Positions 53,641 to 63,564 of a stretch of 64,000 bases of DNA are shown piece by piece. The notes beneath the pieces were generated by a model that was not told the DNA's origin, did no database searches, and was given only the letters and a program-made list of their open reading frames with translations. Source of the stretch: Dyadobacter sp. 3J3 (GTDB lineage: Bacteria > Bacteroidota > Bacteroidia > Cytophagales > Spirosomataceae); assembly GCF_009801115.1 (NCBI RefSeq), contig NZ_VTOL01000010.1, positions 221,060-285,059 of the forward strand, given 5' to 3'. The translations under genes and the position numbers were made by a program. The first letter of the stretch is position 1; each line of letters starts with the position of its first letter.

Positions 53641-55740
53641 ATGAAAACACCTATTACTTTTGTATTATTTCTACTGTCAATATTAGCATATGCTTTTATT
53701 TCAATAATAGATATTCCAAACGAAGACTGGAAGGAATACAATGGAAATGGCGACAGAAATCACTACTCTGCCTTAAAACAGATAAATAAAGAAAATGTAA
53801 CGCAACTTAAAGTAGCCTGGACCTATCACTCCGGAGGTGCTGATACAGCCGGAAACAGGACACAAATGCAATGTAACCCCATCATTATCAGTGGAATTCT
53901 ATACGGCGTTTCTGCCGAAACACAGGCATTTGCGGTGGATGCGGCTACGGGAAAAGAGCTTTGGAAAACAAACCTATCCGATAATGGCGGCACGACCAGC
54001 CGCGGTGTAACTTTCTGGTCCGCCAAAGAGGATAAGAGGATTTTCTTTGGAGCTGGAAAATGGCTTTATGCTTTGAATGCCCATACCGGAAAACCTATTG
54101 AAAATTTTGGACAGCATGGAAGGATAAATCTGAAAGAAGGAATTGAACGGCCAGGTGCGGATGATTATGTACTTTCCAATACGCCGAATACGATTTTCAA
54201 AAATCTGATCATTACCGGAACCAGGGTCAGTGAATCAGAAACTGCGTTGCTCGGCGATATCCGTGCATTTGATGTAAAAACCGGAACGAAGATCTGGACA
54301 TTTCATACCATTCCGGAACAGGGAGAACCCGGCTATGAAACCTGGCTTAAACAACCTGCAAGAAAAAATATTGGCGGGGCAAATTCCTGGGCTGGTATGG
54401 CTATAGACAGAAAACGTGGAATTGTTTATATACCAACGGGTTCGGCGGCCTACGATTTTTATGGTGGCAACAGACCGGGGAAAAATCTTTATGCAAATTG
54501 TCTTCTAGCCCTGAATGCCGAAACAGGAAAAATGATCTGGCACTATCAATTGGTACATCACGATATTTGGGACCGTGATCCACCTTGTCCGCCAAATCTG
54601 GTAACGGTTGTTCATCATGGGAAAAAAGTGGACGCCGTGGTACAAATCACCAAACAGGGTTATGTGTTTGTTTTTGACAGAGAAAATTGAAAACCATTAT
54701 TTCCGATCAGAGAAACGGCATTTCCTTTGGACGTTGTTCCGGGTGAAAAACCAAATCCTACGCAGCCGATACCAACACTTCCTGTACCTTTCACCCGGCA
54801 AAGTTTTACAGAAAAAGACCTCAATACTTTTGCGGCGGATGGAGATTCGCTTGCCGGACTTATCAGAAAAGCACGCACAGGAAGTGCTTATATCCCGATT
54901 GGATTTGACATGACGATTTTCTATCCCGGTACCGACGGCGGTGCACAATGGGGAGGCGCGGCAGCAGACAAAGCAGGAATTTTATATGTGCCAGCCAAAG
55001 AAATTCCTGTTTATACTTCTCTCATTAAAAAACCATCAACAGAAGAAAATAAAGCGGGTACTTCCCGACTTTATCAGCTCAATTGTGCAGCCTGCCACGG
55101 CGTGGACCGCAATGGGAATCATGATGGCTCCTACCCTTCCCTAGTCAACATTCATAAAAGATTAAATCCAAAACAGGTTCATCAGCTTTTGCTGAAAGGC
55201 CGTGGAATGATGCCCTCCTTTTCGCACATTCCAGAAAATGAAAGAGCAGCAATCGTTGATTTTATTTTTGACAAAAAACCGGAAAAAGAAATTGCATCAA
55301 CACAAAAAAGTGATGTCCCTTACCAGCATACCGGCTATAATCGCTGGTATGATAGAAATGGATATCCGATCAGCATGCCGCCGTGGGGAACGCTTACTGC
55401 GATAGATTTAAATTCGGGACAACGGAAATGGCAGGTTCCTCTTGGTGAATATAAAGAACTGACAGACAAAGGAATAAAACCGACCGGAACTGATAACTAC
55501 GGCGGCCCGCTGGTAACGGAAAGTGGATTGCTGTTTATTGCCGCATCCAAAGATGAATATATACGGGCTTTCGACAAGGAAACCGGTAAAATTCTGTGGA
55601 GTGCCAAACTGCCATTTGCCGGTTACGCCTCACCAAGCACATATTCAGTAAATGGCAAGCAATATATTGCTATTGCCTGCGGCGGCGGAAAACTAAATAC
55701 AAAATCAGGAGATCAGTATATAGCTTTTGCTTTACCCTAA
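53641..55740 (+). pseudogene. PQQ-dependent dehydrogenase with c-type haem, broken by an in-frame stop
   Basis: A reading frame of 699 codons interrupted at codon 350 by TGA (54688-54690). Both parts are in the same frame and together give one complete quinoprotein dehydrogenase: a signal-like N-terminus; beta-propeller repeats (AFAVDAATGKELWKTNL, YALNAHTGKP, ALNAETGKMIWHYQL); a cytochrome c insert with CAACH (Cys482, Cys485, His486); and C-terminal propeller blades (DKETGKILWSAKLPFAGYAS). Homologues have Gly at the stop (FDRENGKPLFPI-type), so GGA to TGA is the likely change. The second part has no good start codon. Periplasmic alcohol or sugar oxidation would be the normal activity. Sequencing error or readthrough is possible, but other genes here use TGA as a stop. 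Confidence 0.85.
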
Positions 55741-55866
55741 TAACGGATTTGGACCGGCAATAAAACCCGCCAAGCCGCTGATTGTACATTTGTTTCCATT
55801 GTCAATCCTTAATGATCCGAATCCATCGACAAAAAAGGCTGCAACAGCTGCTATGTATTCGTTTTT

Positions 55867-56130
55867 TTAGTTCAATTTTGAAACCAAAACGGAAAACCTA
55901 CTTATCATTACGCCTAACGCCAGAAGCAAAATAAGCCATACCGCATAATTTGTTACCCGTTGCGTCAATACGGTAACAAAATTCGAATTTGGTGTTATTC
56001 TTTCCAATATCCACCACGATACCACAAGCGCGGAAAATGCTGCTCCTGCAATTCGGATAAAGGAATAATAATAACTTTTACTAAAAACAATAAGCCAGGG
56101 AAATATCCGCACGATTACAAAAAGCTGCAT
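55867..56130 (-). CDS. Small membrane protein, unknown
   Basis: About 87 residues from the ATG at 56130 (the frame begins with TTG at 56163). It has two to three hydrophobic stretches (LFVIVRIFPWLIVFSKSYYY, IRIAGAAFSALVVSWWIL, YAVWLILLLALGVMI), suggesting an integral membrane protein. No family was recognised, and a partial HupE-like look near SWWILERI is too weak to use. It lies between the broken quinoprotein and the VOC gene, with 82 bases to the VOC start. It could be a small real protein or a leftover. Confidence 0.45.
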   Translation of the reverse strand: MQLFVIVRIFPWLIVFSKSYYYSFIRIAGAAFSALVVSWWILERITPNSNFVTVLTQRVTNYAVWLILLLALGVMISRFSVLVSKLN

Positions 56131-56212
56131 CAATTCCCGGCGTTCCTTATGCCAGTTTGACAAATAAAATTGTTACATTTCTTCTATGATTCTGCACATT
56201 AAAAAAATAAAA

Positions 56213-56590
56213 ATGGAAGAGAAACACCCAACCTTCGCAAACGGAAAAATATGTTATATAGAAATTCCGTCGGATGACATTCATGTCTCATCCGCATTTT
56301 ATGAAACTGTTTTTGGATGGATAATCCGTCGCCGTGATGACGGGAGCGTATCTTTTGATGACGGAGCTGGTGAAGTAAGCGGCACGTGGATTACCGGCAA
56401 AAAAGCAGGTACGGGAATAGGAATGATGATATCAATTATGATTAATGATATTCATGCCATCATGGAATTGATAACTCAGAATGGAGGAAAAATAACAGAG
56501 CCTGTTGGAAAATACGACCCTGAAATTACTGCACAATTCAGTGATCCTTTCGGGAACTTGTGGGGACTGTATCAACATAGAAAGGATTAA
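56213..56590 (+). CDS. VOC (glyoxalase/bleomycin-resistance) family protein
   Basis: About 125 residues from the ATG at 56213; an upstream ATG at 56186 adds nine basic residues and cannot be excluded. It has the VOC beta-alpha-beta-beta-beta module pattern: ICYIEIPSDDIHVSSAFYETVFGW near the N-terminus and FSDPFGNLWGLYQ at the C-terminus, where a metal-ligand Glu would normally sit but the residue is not clear. VOC proteins include glyoxalases, dioxygenases and resistance proteins; small single-module ones like this usually have unknown substrates. No partner gene is obvious. Confidence 0.88.
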   Translation: MEEKHPTFANGKICYIEIPSDDIHVSSAFYETVFGWIIRRRDDGSVSFDDGAGEVSGTWITGKKAGTGIGMMISIMINDIHAIMELITQNGGKITEPVGKYDPEITAQFSDPFGNLWGLYQHRKD

Positions 56591-56734
56591 TTTACACGCA
56601 CATACAACAGTTATGACATTGTTGAGCTTTATTCAGCCTTATTACCATAGCAAATCCGCTAGAGGAAAACTTTCCGTAAAATAAGTATCTGTAACATTTT
56701 ACGAGCTTGTAACTTTAAAACTGACTTTTAGTAA

Positions 56735-56742
56735 TAAATTTG
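56735..56742 (+). promoter_or_regulatory. Possible -7 element upstream of the AraC gene
   Basis: TAAATTTG matches the Bacteroidota -7 consensus TAnnTTTG, with a near -33 motif (TTTA, 56714-56717) 17 bases upstream. It would start transcription about 55 bases before the AraC start codon. Confidence 0.4.
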
Positions 56743-56802
56743 CCAGTAAGAAAATACTAAAAAACACTACCCTCCAACGTTTGATTTTTATAACTTTAAA
56801 TA

Positions 56803-57711
56803 ATGACTAATTCAGAAACCGTTAAGGAATTTTATGACCGTGTGCCAGCAGCTAACAGATTTGGCTTGCCTTTGAACAACGCCGGCGCCGGACATTTCAA
56901 TGTTTTTTCAAGAGAATCCTGTGCTGTTATCACTCCATATAGCCGTCGCGATTTTTACAAAGTTTCTCTGATTATTGGCACAGGAAAACTGCATTATGCA
57001 GATAAATGGATAGCTATTGACAGCCCTGCCCTTCTTTTTTCAAATCCGGTAGTCCCCTATTCCTGGGAAGCAGAATCTCCTATACAACAAGGTTGGTTCT
57101 GCCTCTTTACGGAGACATTTCTACAACCGGATGAGCGCAATCAAAGCTTACAAGAATCACCGTTGTTTAAAATTGGAGGAAATCCAATCTTTTTTATTGA
57201 TGAGTTGCAACTGGAAGAAGTCTCAGGAATTTTCAAAAAAATGATGCGGGAACTAGCGTCAGAATATACGCATAAGTATGGTCTGCTACGAAATTACCTT
57301 CATTTAATTATTCATGAAGCAATGAAAATACATCCTGCCGAAAATTTCGAAAAACATGTAAATGCGTCTTCCAGGATCACTTCTCTTTTTATCGAACTTC
57401 TTGAAAGGCAATTCCCTATTGATACACCGGAAGATGCCTTGAAAATGAAAACGGCCAACGATTATGCCCTTAATCTTTCGGTGCATGTGAATCATTTGAA
57501 CAGGTCGGTTAAGGAAACTACCGGAAAAACTACTACAGAACATATCGCCGCCAGAATAACCCGCGAAGCACATGCACTACTGCTGCATACCGACTGGGAC
57601 ATTTCAGACATTGCTTACAGTCTGGGTTTTGAGTATCCTGCCTATTTTACTAATTTTTTCAAAAAACACATTGGTGTTCCCCCAGGGGAAATAAGAAATC
57701 CGGTTGTTTGA
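56803..57711 (+). CDS. AraC family transcriptional regulator
   Basis: A 302-residue protein. An N-terminal cupin-like sensor domain (about 1-170) is followed by a C-terminal AraC DNA-binding domain with two helix-turn-helices (LNLSVHVNHLNRSVKETTGK and DWDISDIAYSLGFEYPAYFTNFFKKHIG). These proteins typically bind a small molecule and activate an adjacent operon. The downstream gene (82 bases, same strand) is an aldo/keto reductase, a frequent AraC target in Bacteroidota, so it is the likely regulated gene. Its start codon ATG is the first in a good context. Confidence 0.95.
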   Translation: MTNSETVKEFYDRVPAANRFGLPLNNAGAGHFNVFSRESCAVITPYSRRDFYKVSLIIGTGKLHYADKWIAIDSPALLFSNPVVPYSWEAESPIQQGWFCLFTETFLQPDERNQSLQESPLFKIGGNPIFFIDELQLEEVSGIFKKMMRELASEYTHKYGLLRNYLHLIIHEAMKIHPAENFEKHVNASSRITSLFIELLERQFPIDTPEDALKMKTANDYALNLSVHVNHLNRSVKETTGKTTTEHIAARITREAHALLLHTDWDISDIAYSLGFEYPAYFTNFFKKHIGVPPGEIRNPVV

Positions 57712-57763
57712 ATTTTGTAAATATTTGTTTGAATATATTAAGCCAGGTTCCGGTATCTTCTGC

Positions 57764-57771
57764 TAGTTTTG
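57764..57771 (+). promoter_or_regulatory. Possible -7 element upstream of the aldo/keto reductase
   Basis: TAGTTTTG matches the TAnnTTTG consensus, ending 21 bases before the reductase start codon. The upstream AraC gene may act here. I found no convincing -33 element. Confidence 0.35.
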
Positions 57772-57792
57772 TTCCAACAAAAATCAGGAATT

Positions 57793-58794
57793 ATGAAATA
57801 TAGAAATCTTGGAACAACACCAGAAAAACTTTCAGCTCTGGGCTTGGGATGCATGGGAATGAGCTTTGCTTACGGCCCCACTGACGATGAAGAAAGTATT
57901 GCCACGCTGCACAAAGCACTGGATTTGGGTATTAATTTTTGGGATACAGCCGATATGTATGCAAACGGCCTGAATGAAGAACTTGTATCAAAAGTGCTGG
58001 TTTCAAACAGGGAGAAAATTTTTATAGCTACTAAATTCGGATTTCGTTTTAAGGACGATGTTGCAGGCCCGAGCAATGCAGCCGGAACCTACTTTGACGG
58101 ATCTCCGGAATGGATAAAAGTGGCAGTCGAAAAAAGTTTAAAGAGATTAAAAATCGATACTATTGATCTTTATTATGCCCATCGGGTTGATAAAAATGTA
58201 CCCATTGAGGAGACGGTCGGTGCTATGGCTGAATTGGTAAAAGAAGGGAAAGTTCGTTATCTGGGATTGAGCGAAGCTTCGGCGGAATCTATTCGTAAGG
58301 CTCATGCAATTCATCCGATCGCAGCACTGCAAAGTGAATATTCGTTACTGACCAGAGATGTGGAAGGTAAAATTTTATCGACGGTACGAGAGCTTGGTAT
58401 CTCGCTCGTTCCTTATTCCCCACTTGCAAGGGGACTTGTGACAAACAAACTGGATCTGGGCACTTTGGCAGACGATGACTTTCGTAAATCATTACCCCGC
58501 TATCAGCAGGAAAATGCTGATAATAACGCAAAACTCGTAAGTGGCTTTGCTGAAATTGCAGCTGATAAAAATTGTACACCGGCTCAACTGGCGCTGGCCT
58601 GGGTACTGGCGCAGGGAGAGGATATTATTCCAATTCCGGGTACAAAAAAACGGAAATATCTGGAAGAAAATGCGGGAGCTATTGACGTCAATTTATCTGC
58701 TGAGGATCTAAAAAAGGTTGATGAATTAATAGCGAGGTATCCTCATACCGGCGAACGTTACAATGAAGGATCTATGAAGCTGGTGAACAATTAA
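57793..58794 (+). CDS. Aldo/keto reductase
   Basis: 333 residues from the ATG at 57793, which follows AGGA at good spacing (a TTG-started frame at 57769 is less likely). The AKR TIM barrel is visible: ALGLGCMGMSFAYGP, GINFWDTADMYANG with catalytic Asp51 and Tyr56, Lys81 in IATKFGF, and YYAHRVD. The sequence resembles the YajO/GSP69-type NADPH-dependent reductases that detoxify aldehydes. The preceding AraC gene likely regulates it. A terminator follows immediately. The enzyme is cytoplasmic; substrate unassigned. Confidence 0.95.
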   Translation: MKYRNLGTTPEKLSALGLGCMGMSFAYGPTDDEESIATLHKALDLGINFWDTADMYANGLNEELVSKVLVSNREKIFIATKFGFRFKDDVAGPSNAAGTYFDGSPEWIKVAVEKSLKRLKIDTIDLYYAHRVDKNVPIEETVGAMAELVKEGKVRYLGLSEASAESIRKAHAIHPIAALQSEYSLLTRDVEGKILSTVRELGISLVPYSPLARGLVTNKLDLGTLADDDFRKSLPRYQQENADNNAKLVSGFAEIAADKNCTPAQLALAWVLAQGEDIIPIPGTKKRKYLEENAGAIDVNLSAEDLKKVDELIARYPHTGERYNEGSMKLVNN

Positions 58795-58817
58795 TGCACT
58801 GAATTTGAATTTTTATA

Positions 58818-58852
58818 AGCGCAGGCAGATTTAATTCTGTCTGCGCTTTTTT
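58818..58852 (+). terminator. Rho-independent terminator of the aldo/keto reductase
   Basis: AGCGCAGGCAGA (58818-58829) pairs with TCTGTCTGCGCT (58836-58847) with one G-U, followed by a run of six T. Confidence 0.92.
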
Positions 58853-59060
58853 CATCATAATACTCTTAAAAGTCAATGCTTTACATTTTCATTAAAACCA
58901 TAATTAATACATCAGAATGCACGGTTTAACCATTCCATTTCAAACCATTATCATGCAATTTTGTTGCGGGAACGAAATATAAAAAGTAAAATATCACTGC
59001 GGTAATCCTTACTGAAAATATTGAGAATTAGGTTTTGGAATATAGAAAGTGGTGCTAACG

Positions 59061-59089
59061 AATATCGCTTCGGGCTCCGGAGCGATATT
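59061..59089. other. Strong hairpin in a gene-free stretch
   Basis: AATATCGCT (59061-59069) and AGCGATATT (59081-59089) with an inner CGG/CCG step, followed by TTTCAAATTTTA. It could be a leader hairpin of the possible small gene at 59125. Otherwise the stretch 58853-59124 holds nothing I recognise. Confidence 0.5.
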
Positions 59090-59124
59090 TTCAAATTTTA
59101 AGAGAAACTTAATGTCGTAGGGTC

Positions 59125-59223
59125 ATGGCAAAATCTTCAAGAACACTTACCATACTTTTGCTCGGCGCCACCATTTTGATGGTATTTACAATATTGTGCA
59201 AGCTTTATGCTGCAATTTGTTAA
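59125..59223 (+). CDS. Possible 32-residue single-helix membrane peptide
   Basis: A small open frame beginning MAKSSRTLTILLLGATILM, with one hydrophobic helix (residues 8-24) and a Cys at the C-terminus; it ends in TAA. It lies after a strong hairpin and before the large T9SS gene (opposite strand). An AGGG lies just before the ATG but the spacing is short. The charged start plus helix is what real bacterial small membrane proteins look like, but chance cannot be excluded. Confidence 0.35.
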   Translation: MAKSSRTLTILLLGATILMVFTILCKLYAAIC

Positions 59224-59335
59224 TCTGTGCTTTTTCCGATTAATGATCATAGCTCAAATGGCATATAGGATTATTTTTTTCAATAAAAAAGCGTATCTGA
59301 AATTCAGATACGCTCAAAAATGGTTACAAACAGAA

Positions 59336-62300
59336 TTATCTGACTATAAATATTTTGTTGGTTTGTATAGTCCCATCCACTTTTTTGATCTTAACAAGAT
59401 ACATTCCGGAAATAAGATGGCTGATTGAAATTCCCTCTTCGGAAATCTTTGCATTTTGAAGAAGGATCTTACCCTCAACATTGAGAATTTCAACTGACTT
59501 AATTTTTGGTAATTCAGATTTTGTAAAGAAGATTTTATCTGACACCGGGTTGGGAAAAACCGAAATCCCTAAGCCATCAAAAGACAAATTGCGGATTGTG
59601 CTATAAGCAAATGCTGCATCCCGATCAACCATTTTAAGACGATAGAGATTTTCTCCTCCGTATGGCTTGTTATCAATAAAAGTATATGTTTTAAATTTTT
59701 CACTTTCCTCAGCGGCGGCAATAGTACCAATTCCTTCCCACGAAATCCCGTCTGAGCTTTTTTGTATTTCAAAATAATCAGAGTTCGTTTCCGATATCGT
59801 TGTCCAATTCAAAATGGCCTGACTTTCTACTTTCTTTGCTTCAAAAGAAGATATTGTTACCGGAAGTGGTGTGTTATCCATGAAGATATAAGCAGCACCG
59901 GCCTTGAATATTAAGTTCTGCTCAGAGGCATCCGCAGCATTATGAGTAGCACTTACAAAAATGTATTTTCCATTAATTGCAACATACATTCCGAAAAGAT
60001 CGCCAGCAGAATGGAGGCTCGATTGAATTCTTTGTATCGGAATCCAGTTATTAATTCCTCCATCATTTTTCAAAATATAAGCCGCCCCAGACTGACTTTG
60101 AGGGCTGGTACTTGGTAAATCTGATTCACCATAAGAACCAATGACAGCATAATTGCCGCTGATTCCTACTGAGATACCAAAGTTGGCATTGTTAGAACGA
60201 ACCGGTGCTGTAATTTTTTTGACCTGCAACCAGTCTCCTGCCACATTGGTAGTTCTTTTAAAAATATAAACTGAACCGGAGTTTTCCACGACAGTGCCAC
60301 CTCCATTTGCATCTCTGTTATCATAAGGAGCTCCAACAAAAACGTAACCAGCATTTAAATAAACGCTTGTACCAAAAGAATCTCCTGCTATACGGTCAGA
60401 CGCAACAATTCTTTTTACTTGTTGCCAGGTTCCTTCAGTATTCCTGGCAAAAATATAGGCAGCTCCTGATCTTCTGTTATCACCAGACGAGAGAATTTCT
60501 TCATTTGGTGCTCCAATAATGAGCGTATCCCTTGAAATACCGACCGAACTTCCAAAATAGGCTTGTGGGTTCGGAAGAGGTGGCAAAATTTTCTGAAAAT
60601 ATCCCCAATTATCATTTCCGCCAAAATTTTTGGTGTAAATATGAGCAGATCCAGCGCTCGTAGTAAGATCTATGTCAGTACCTATCAGAATATTTTCCCC
60701 TGATATTGACACTCTCTGACCAAAAAAGCGTATTCCTTCCGGAGCTGTAATTTTCCTTAGTAACCCCCAATTATTACTTCCCCCCTGGTCTTTCTTAAAG
60801 ATATACACAACACCGACAAAACTATTAGTACCATAGGCACCTACAACAGCGTAATCTCCTGAAATTGCCAGGCTGGTACCGAAATAACCGTTTTCTTGCT
60901 GAACATCCGGTACTAATTTCTTTATCTGTGTCCATTTTCCAGAAATATTCTGTAATACATATGCCGCACCCACACTTTTTTCACCGTCAAAATGTGCACC
61001 CACCAGCGCGTATTGACCATCCACTGAAAAAGGTCCCCCATAACTACTACCATACGTACCCGTGGTAGCCGCTAATTGTTGTTGTTCGGACCAATTTGAA
61101 GTAGATATTTGAGCATTGTAAAATACATGAGCTGAGCCACTAGCTGTCACAAAACCACCTACACCGTCCCAAACCTCGTTCATTGCTCCCGCAAGTATAT
61201 AGTTTCCATGAACTGAAACCGCATTACCAAAAGACGTATTCTCCGTACGAAAGTAAGGATTGATCTTTTTTGTAAAACCCCATTGGTCCGCACCATCCTT
61301 ATCTTTTACGAAAATATAGGCAGAACCTGCATATGTGCGGTTGTTATTATTATCTTTACCCTCGCTCCTAGCACCCGCTACGGCACAATTACCGCTAATT
61401 GAAACAGAATAGCCAAAAAGATCTCCTTCTTCCCGGTCAAAAGAAATCATCTTTTTCACTTGTCCCCAATTTCCTATGCCTCCATAATTTTTACTAAAAA
61501 TATAAGCTGCTCCTGAGGTATATGTAGCATTGGTTGATGACCGGTCATCATCGCCGATTGCTCCAACGATTACGTTGTCTCCACTGATTGCAACAGAATA
61601 TCCAAACTGATCCAGAGCTGAACGTATTGATGCGGTTATTTTTTTCGTCAAAGTCCAATGTTCACTACCTACGTCTTTTATAAAAATATAGCCCGAACCT
61701 GAATTATCTAATGGATTATTTTCAATCAGATCGTCGTCATCCTGATAACTGCCAACTACTGCCATATCCCCGTCAATGGCAACCGAAAAACCAAAATAAT
61801 CATATGGCGCACGTAAGGCTGCTGTTATTTTTTGAGTTAAGCCCCAGTTTTCCGTTCCTCCAAAATCTTTTTTGAAAATATAAGCAGATCCGGAATCGTC
61901 CACTGTAACTGATTCCTGTGAATCCTGATCTTCCTTATATGCACCAACAATCACATAGTCATTGCTAATTGAGACAGAGGATCCAAACAAATCATTTTCA
62001 CTGCGATTCGCAGCCGTGATCTTTTTCACCTCCCCCCAATTATCCGTTCCTCCCTGGTCCTTCTTAAAAATATAAGCAGATCCCATATGCATAAATGGCC
62101 CATACGAGTCATCAGGTGCTCCAATGACAATATAATCTCCATTGATGGCAACAGAAGATCCAAATTTACCCAAGTCAAAACGATTACTCGCGACAAGTTT
62201 TTTGACCTTTTTCCAGGTTCCCGCATTGTTGTAAAACAAATAGGCAGCACCCGAATTCTCCATGAAATTTGCACCAACTTCGTCCTCATCTTCATTTGGC

Positions 62301-62509
62301 GTTCCTACAATAGCGTAAGTACCTGAGATAGCGACGGAATAGCCAAAATTGTCAGCATACGATCTTCCGGCGTTCGTTTTATCCTGACGATCACCAGCGA
62401 CAGATTTCAAAATCTGGTTCCAGTTTTGTGCATAAACGGACTGAATACTGCATAACAGAACAATAAAAACAGCAAGTGTTCTTTTAAAAGAAGGTAAAGA
62501 ATTTTCCAT
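59336..62509 (-). CDS. T9SS-exported FG-GAP repeat protein with Por secretion tail
   Basis: A 1057-residue protein with an N-terminal signal (cleavage after SVYAQ). I count 14 tandem units of about 60-65 residues, each with FGxSVxISGxYxIVGA (first copy FGYSVAISGTYAIVGTPNED), followed by GxAYIF and a Trp-Gly/KKI stretch: FG-GAP (integrin-alpha-type) beta-propeller repeats. Fourteen would make two seven-bladed propellers. The last 80 residues hold the Por/T9SS type A sorting tail (ISVFPNPVSDKIFFTK, ISGMYLVKIKKVDGTIQTNK). The protein is probably secreted through the type IX system or attached at the surface. Ligand unknown; some repeats show Asp-rich calcium-like loops (NEDEDE, QDDDD). Confidence 0.92.
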   Translation of the reverse strand: MENSLPSFKRTLAVFIVLLCSIQSVYAQNWNQILKSVAGDRQDKTNAGRSYADNFGYSVAISGTYAIVGTPNEDEDEVGANFMENSGAAYLFYNNAGTWKKVKKLVASNRFDLGKFGSSVAINGDYIVIGAPDDSYGPFMHMGSAYIFKKDQGGTDNWGEVKKITAANRSENDLFGSSVSISNDYVIVGAYKEDQDSQESVTVDDSGSAYIFKKDFGGTENWGLTQKITAALRAPYDYFGFSVAIDGDMAVVGSYQDDDDLIENNPLDNSGSGYIFIKDVGSEHWTLTKKITASIRSALDQFGYSVAISGDNVIVGAIGDDDRSSTNATYTSGAAYIFSKNYGGIGNWGQVKKMISFDREEGDLFGYSVSISGNCAVAGARSEGKDNNNNRTYAGSAYIFVKDKDGADQWGFTKKINPYFRTENTSFGNAVSVHGNYILAGAMNEVWDGVGGFVTASGSAHVFYNAQISTSNWSEQQQLAATTGTYGSSYGGPFSVDGQYALVGAHFDGEKSVGAAYVLQNISGKWTQIKKLVPDVQQENGYFGTSLAISGDYAVVGAYGTNSFVGVVYIFKKDQGGSNNWGLLRKITAPEGIRFFGQRVSISGENILIGTDIDLTTSAGSAHIYTKNFGGNDNWGYFQKILPPLPNPQAYFGSSVGISRDTLIIGAPNEEILSSGDNRRSGAAYIFARNTEGTWQQVKRIVASDRIAGDSFGTSVYLNAGYVFVGAPYDNRDANGGGTVVENSGSVYIFKRTTNVAGDWLQVKKITAPVRSNNANFGISVGISGNYAVIGSYGESDLPSTSPQSQSGAAYILKNDGGINNWIPIQRIQSSLHSAGDLFGMYVAINGKYIFVSATHNAADASEQNLIFKAGAAYIFMDNTPLPVTISSFEAKKVESQAILNWTTISETNSDYFEIQKSSDGISWEGIGTIAAAEESEKFKTYTFIDNKPYGGENLYRLKMVDRDAAFAYSTIRNLSFDGLGISVFPNPVSDKIFFTKSELPKIKSVEILNVEGKILLQNAKISEEGISISHLISGMYLVKIKKVDGTIQTNKIFIVR

Positions 62510-62648
62510 TATAGGTGAGTAAAGAAATAATTATTATAAAAGATAAGTTTACGACATTTGCTGCCACGAAATTAGTAAATGTTAGAATCGTTCAACATGT
62601 AACTATTGATTTATTTGTTACTACACCCTCATATTTTGTCAATAAATA

Positions 62649-62684
62649 AAACAGCCTTTCCCAAAGAATCAGGAAAGGCTGTTT
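62649..62684. terminator. Bidirectional terminator-like hairpin
   Basis: AAACAGCCTTTCC (62649-62661) pairs perfectly with GGAAAGGCTGTTT (62672-62684), with A and T flanks on both sides. On the minus strand it follows the dehydrogenase stop at 62710 and so ends that gene's transcript. Confidence 0.9.
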
Positions 62685-62709
62685 TTGAGCTAACTTTTAA
62701 TTATCCTTA

Positions 62710-63564
62710 CTATCCTTTTATTTGTTTAATCACAGAAATAATGTCCTCCTCCCCAAAAGCTAATTCAGCCTTCTGAAAAGTTTGGTAAACGGAATCTCCC
62801 AAGGGCGTATCCAGTCCTTCTGCTTTTGCCAGGCGCAGATCTTTGGCGATATGTTTTAATGCAAAAGCTGCCTGATAATTCTCTTTGATAATTGCCTCCC
62901 CTTTAATTTTCCCGAATACATTCCCCAACGCGCTGTTGTTGATAATCGTCATTAAATCTTCGGTTGCTATTCCATTTTTATTAGCAAAAACGATAGCCTC
63001 GGCAAGTCCTTGTGCATGAATTGCCAGTAATGTATTGACGGCCAGTTTAGCGGTATTTCCGGCACTGCTCTCTCCTACACGCAAAGCGAGTTTCCCCATT
63101 TTATCCAAAATGGGTTTTACTTTTTCAAATATTTGATTGTTGCCGCCCGCCATGATAACAAGCTGCCCTCCCTCCGCCTGTTTTACACTTCCTGATACCG
63201 GGGCATCCAGATAACTATTTCCTTGTTTGGCGCATAGATCAGCCATTCTTCGACTGATTCCAGGCGACACCGTGCTCATGTTGATGATGATTTTATCACT
63301 AGAGCTAGTACTTAACAAACCATTTTCACCCTTAAAAATAGCATCGATTGCTATGTCATCCGAGACCATAATGATGATTACCTCCACTTGCTGAATTAGT
63401 TCTGCGGGCGTGGAAGCTATCTCCGATCCCATTTCTTTAAGCTCCCGCTCCTTCTCTTTGCTACGATTAAAAACGGTAACCGCAAAACCTGCTTTAATGA
63501 GTTGAACGGACATGGGAATGCCCATTTTGCCAAGACCGATCCACCCTATCTTAGTATTGTTCAT
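62710..63564 (-). CDS. 3-hydroxyisobutyrate dehydrogenase-family (beta-hydroxyacid) NAD(P)-dependent oxidoreductase
   Basis: 284 residues with the beta-hydroxyacid dehydrogenase layout. The N-terminal Rossmann motif is GWIGLGKMGIP; the substrate-binding DAPVSGSVKQAEGG follows the NAD domain; the catalytic Lys is in AGNTAKLAVN; and the C-terminal all-helical domain ends LRLAKAEGLDTPLGDSV. Family members reduce 3-hydroxyisobutyrate, tartronate semialdehyde or succinic semialdehyde (GLYR type). The particular acid cannot be told. It stands alone between terminators. Confidence 0.92.
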   Translation of the reverse strand: MNNTKIGWIGLGKMGIPMSVQLIKAGFAVTVFNRSKEKERELKEMGSEIASTPAELIQQVEVIIIMVSDDIAIDAIFKGENGLLSTSSSDKIIINMSTVSPGISRRMADLCAKQGNSYLDAPVSGSVKQAEGGQLVIMAGGNNQIFEKVKPILDKMGKLALRVGESSAGNTAKLAVNTLLAIHAQGLAEAIVFANKNGIATEDLMTIINNSALGNVFGKIKGEAIIKENYQAAFALKHIAKDLRLAKAEGLDTPLGDSVYQTFQKAELAFGEEDIISVIKQIKG

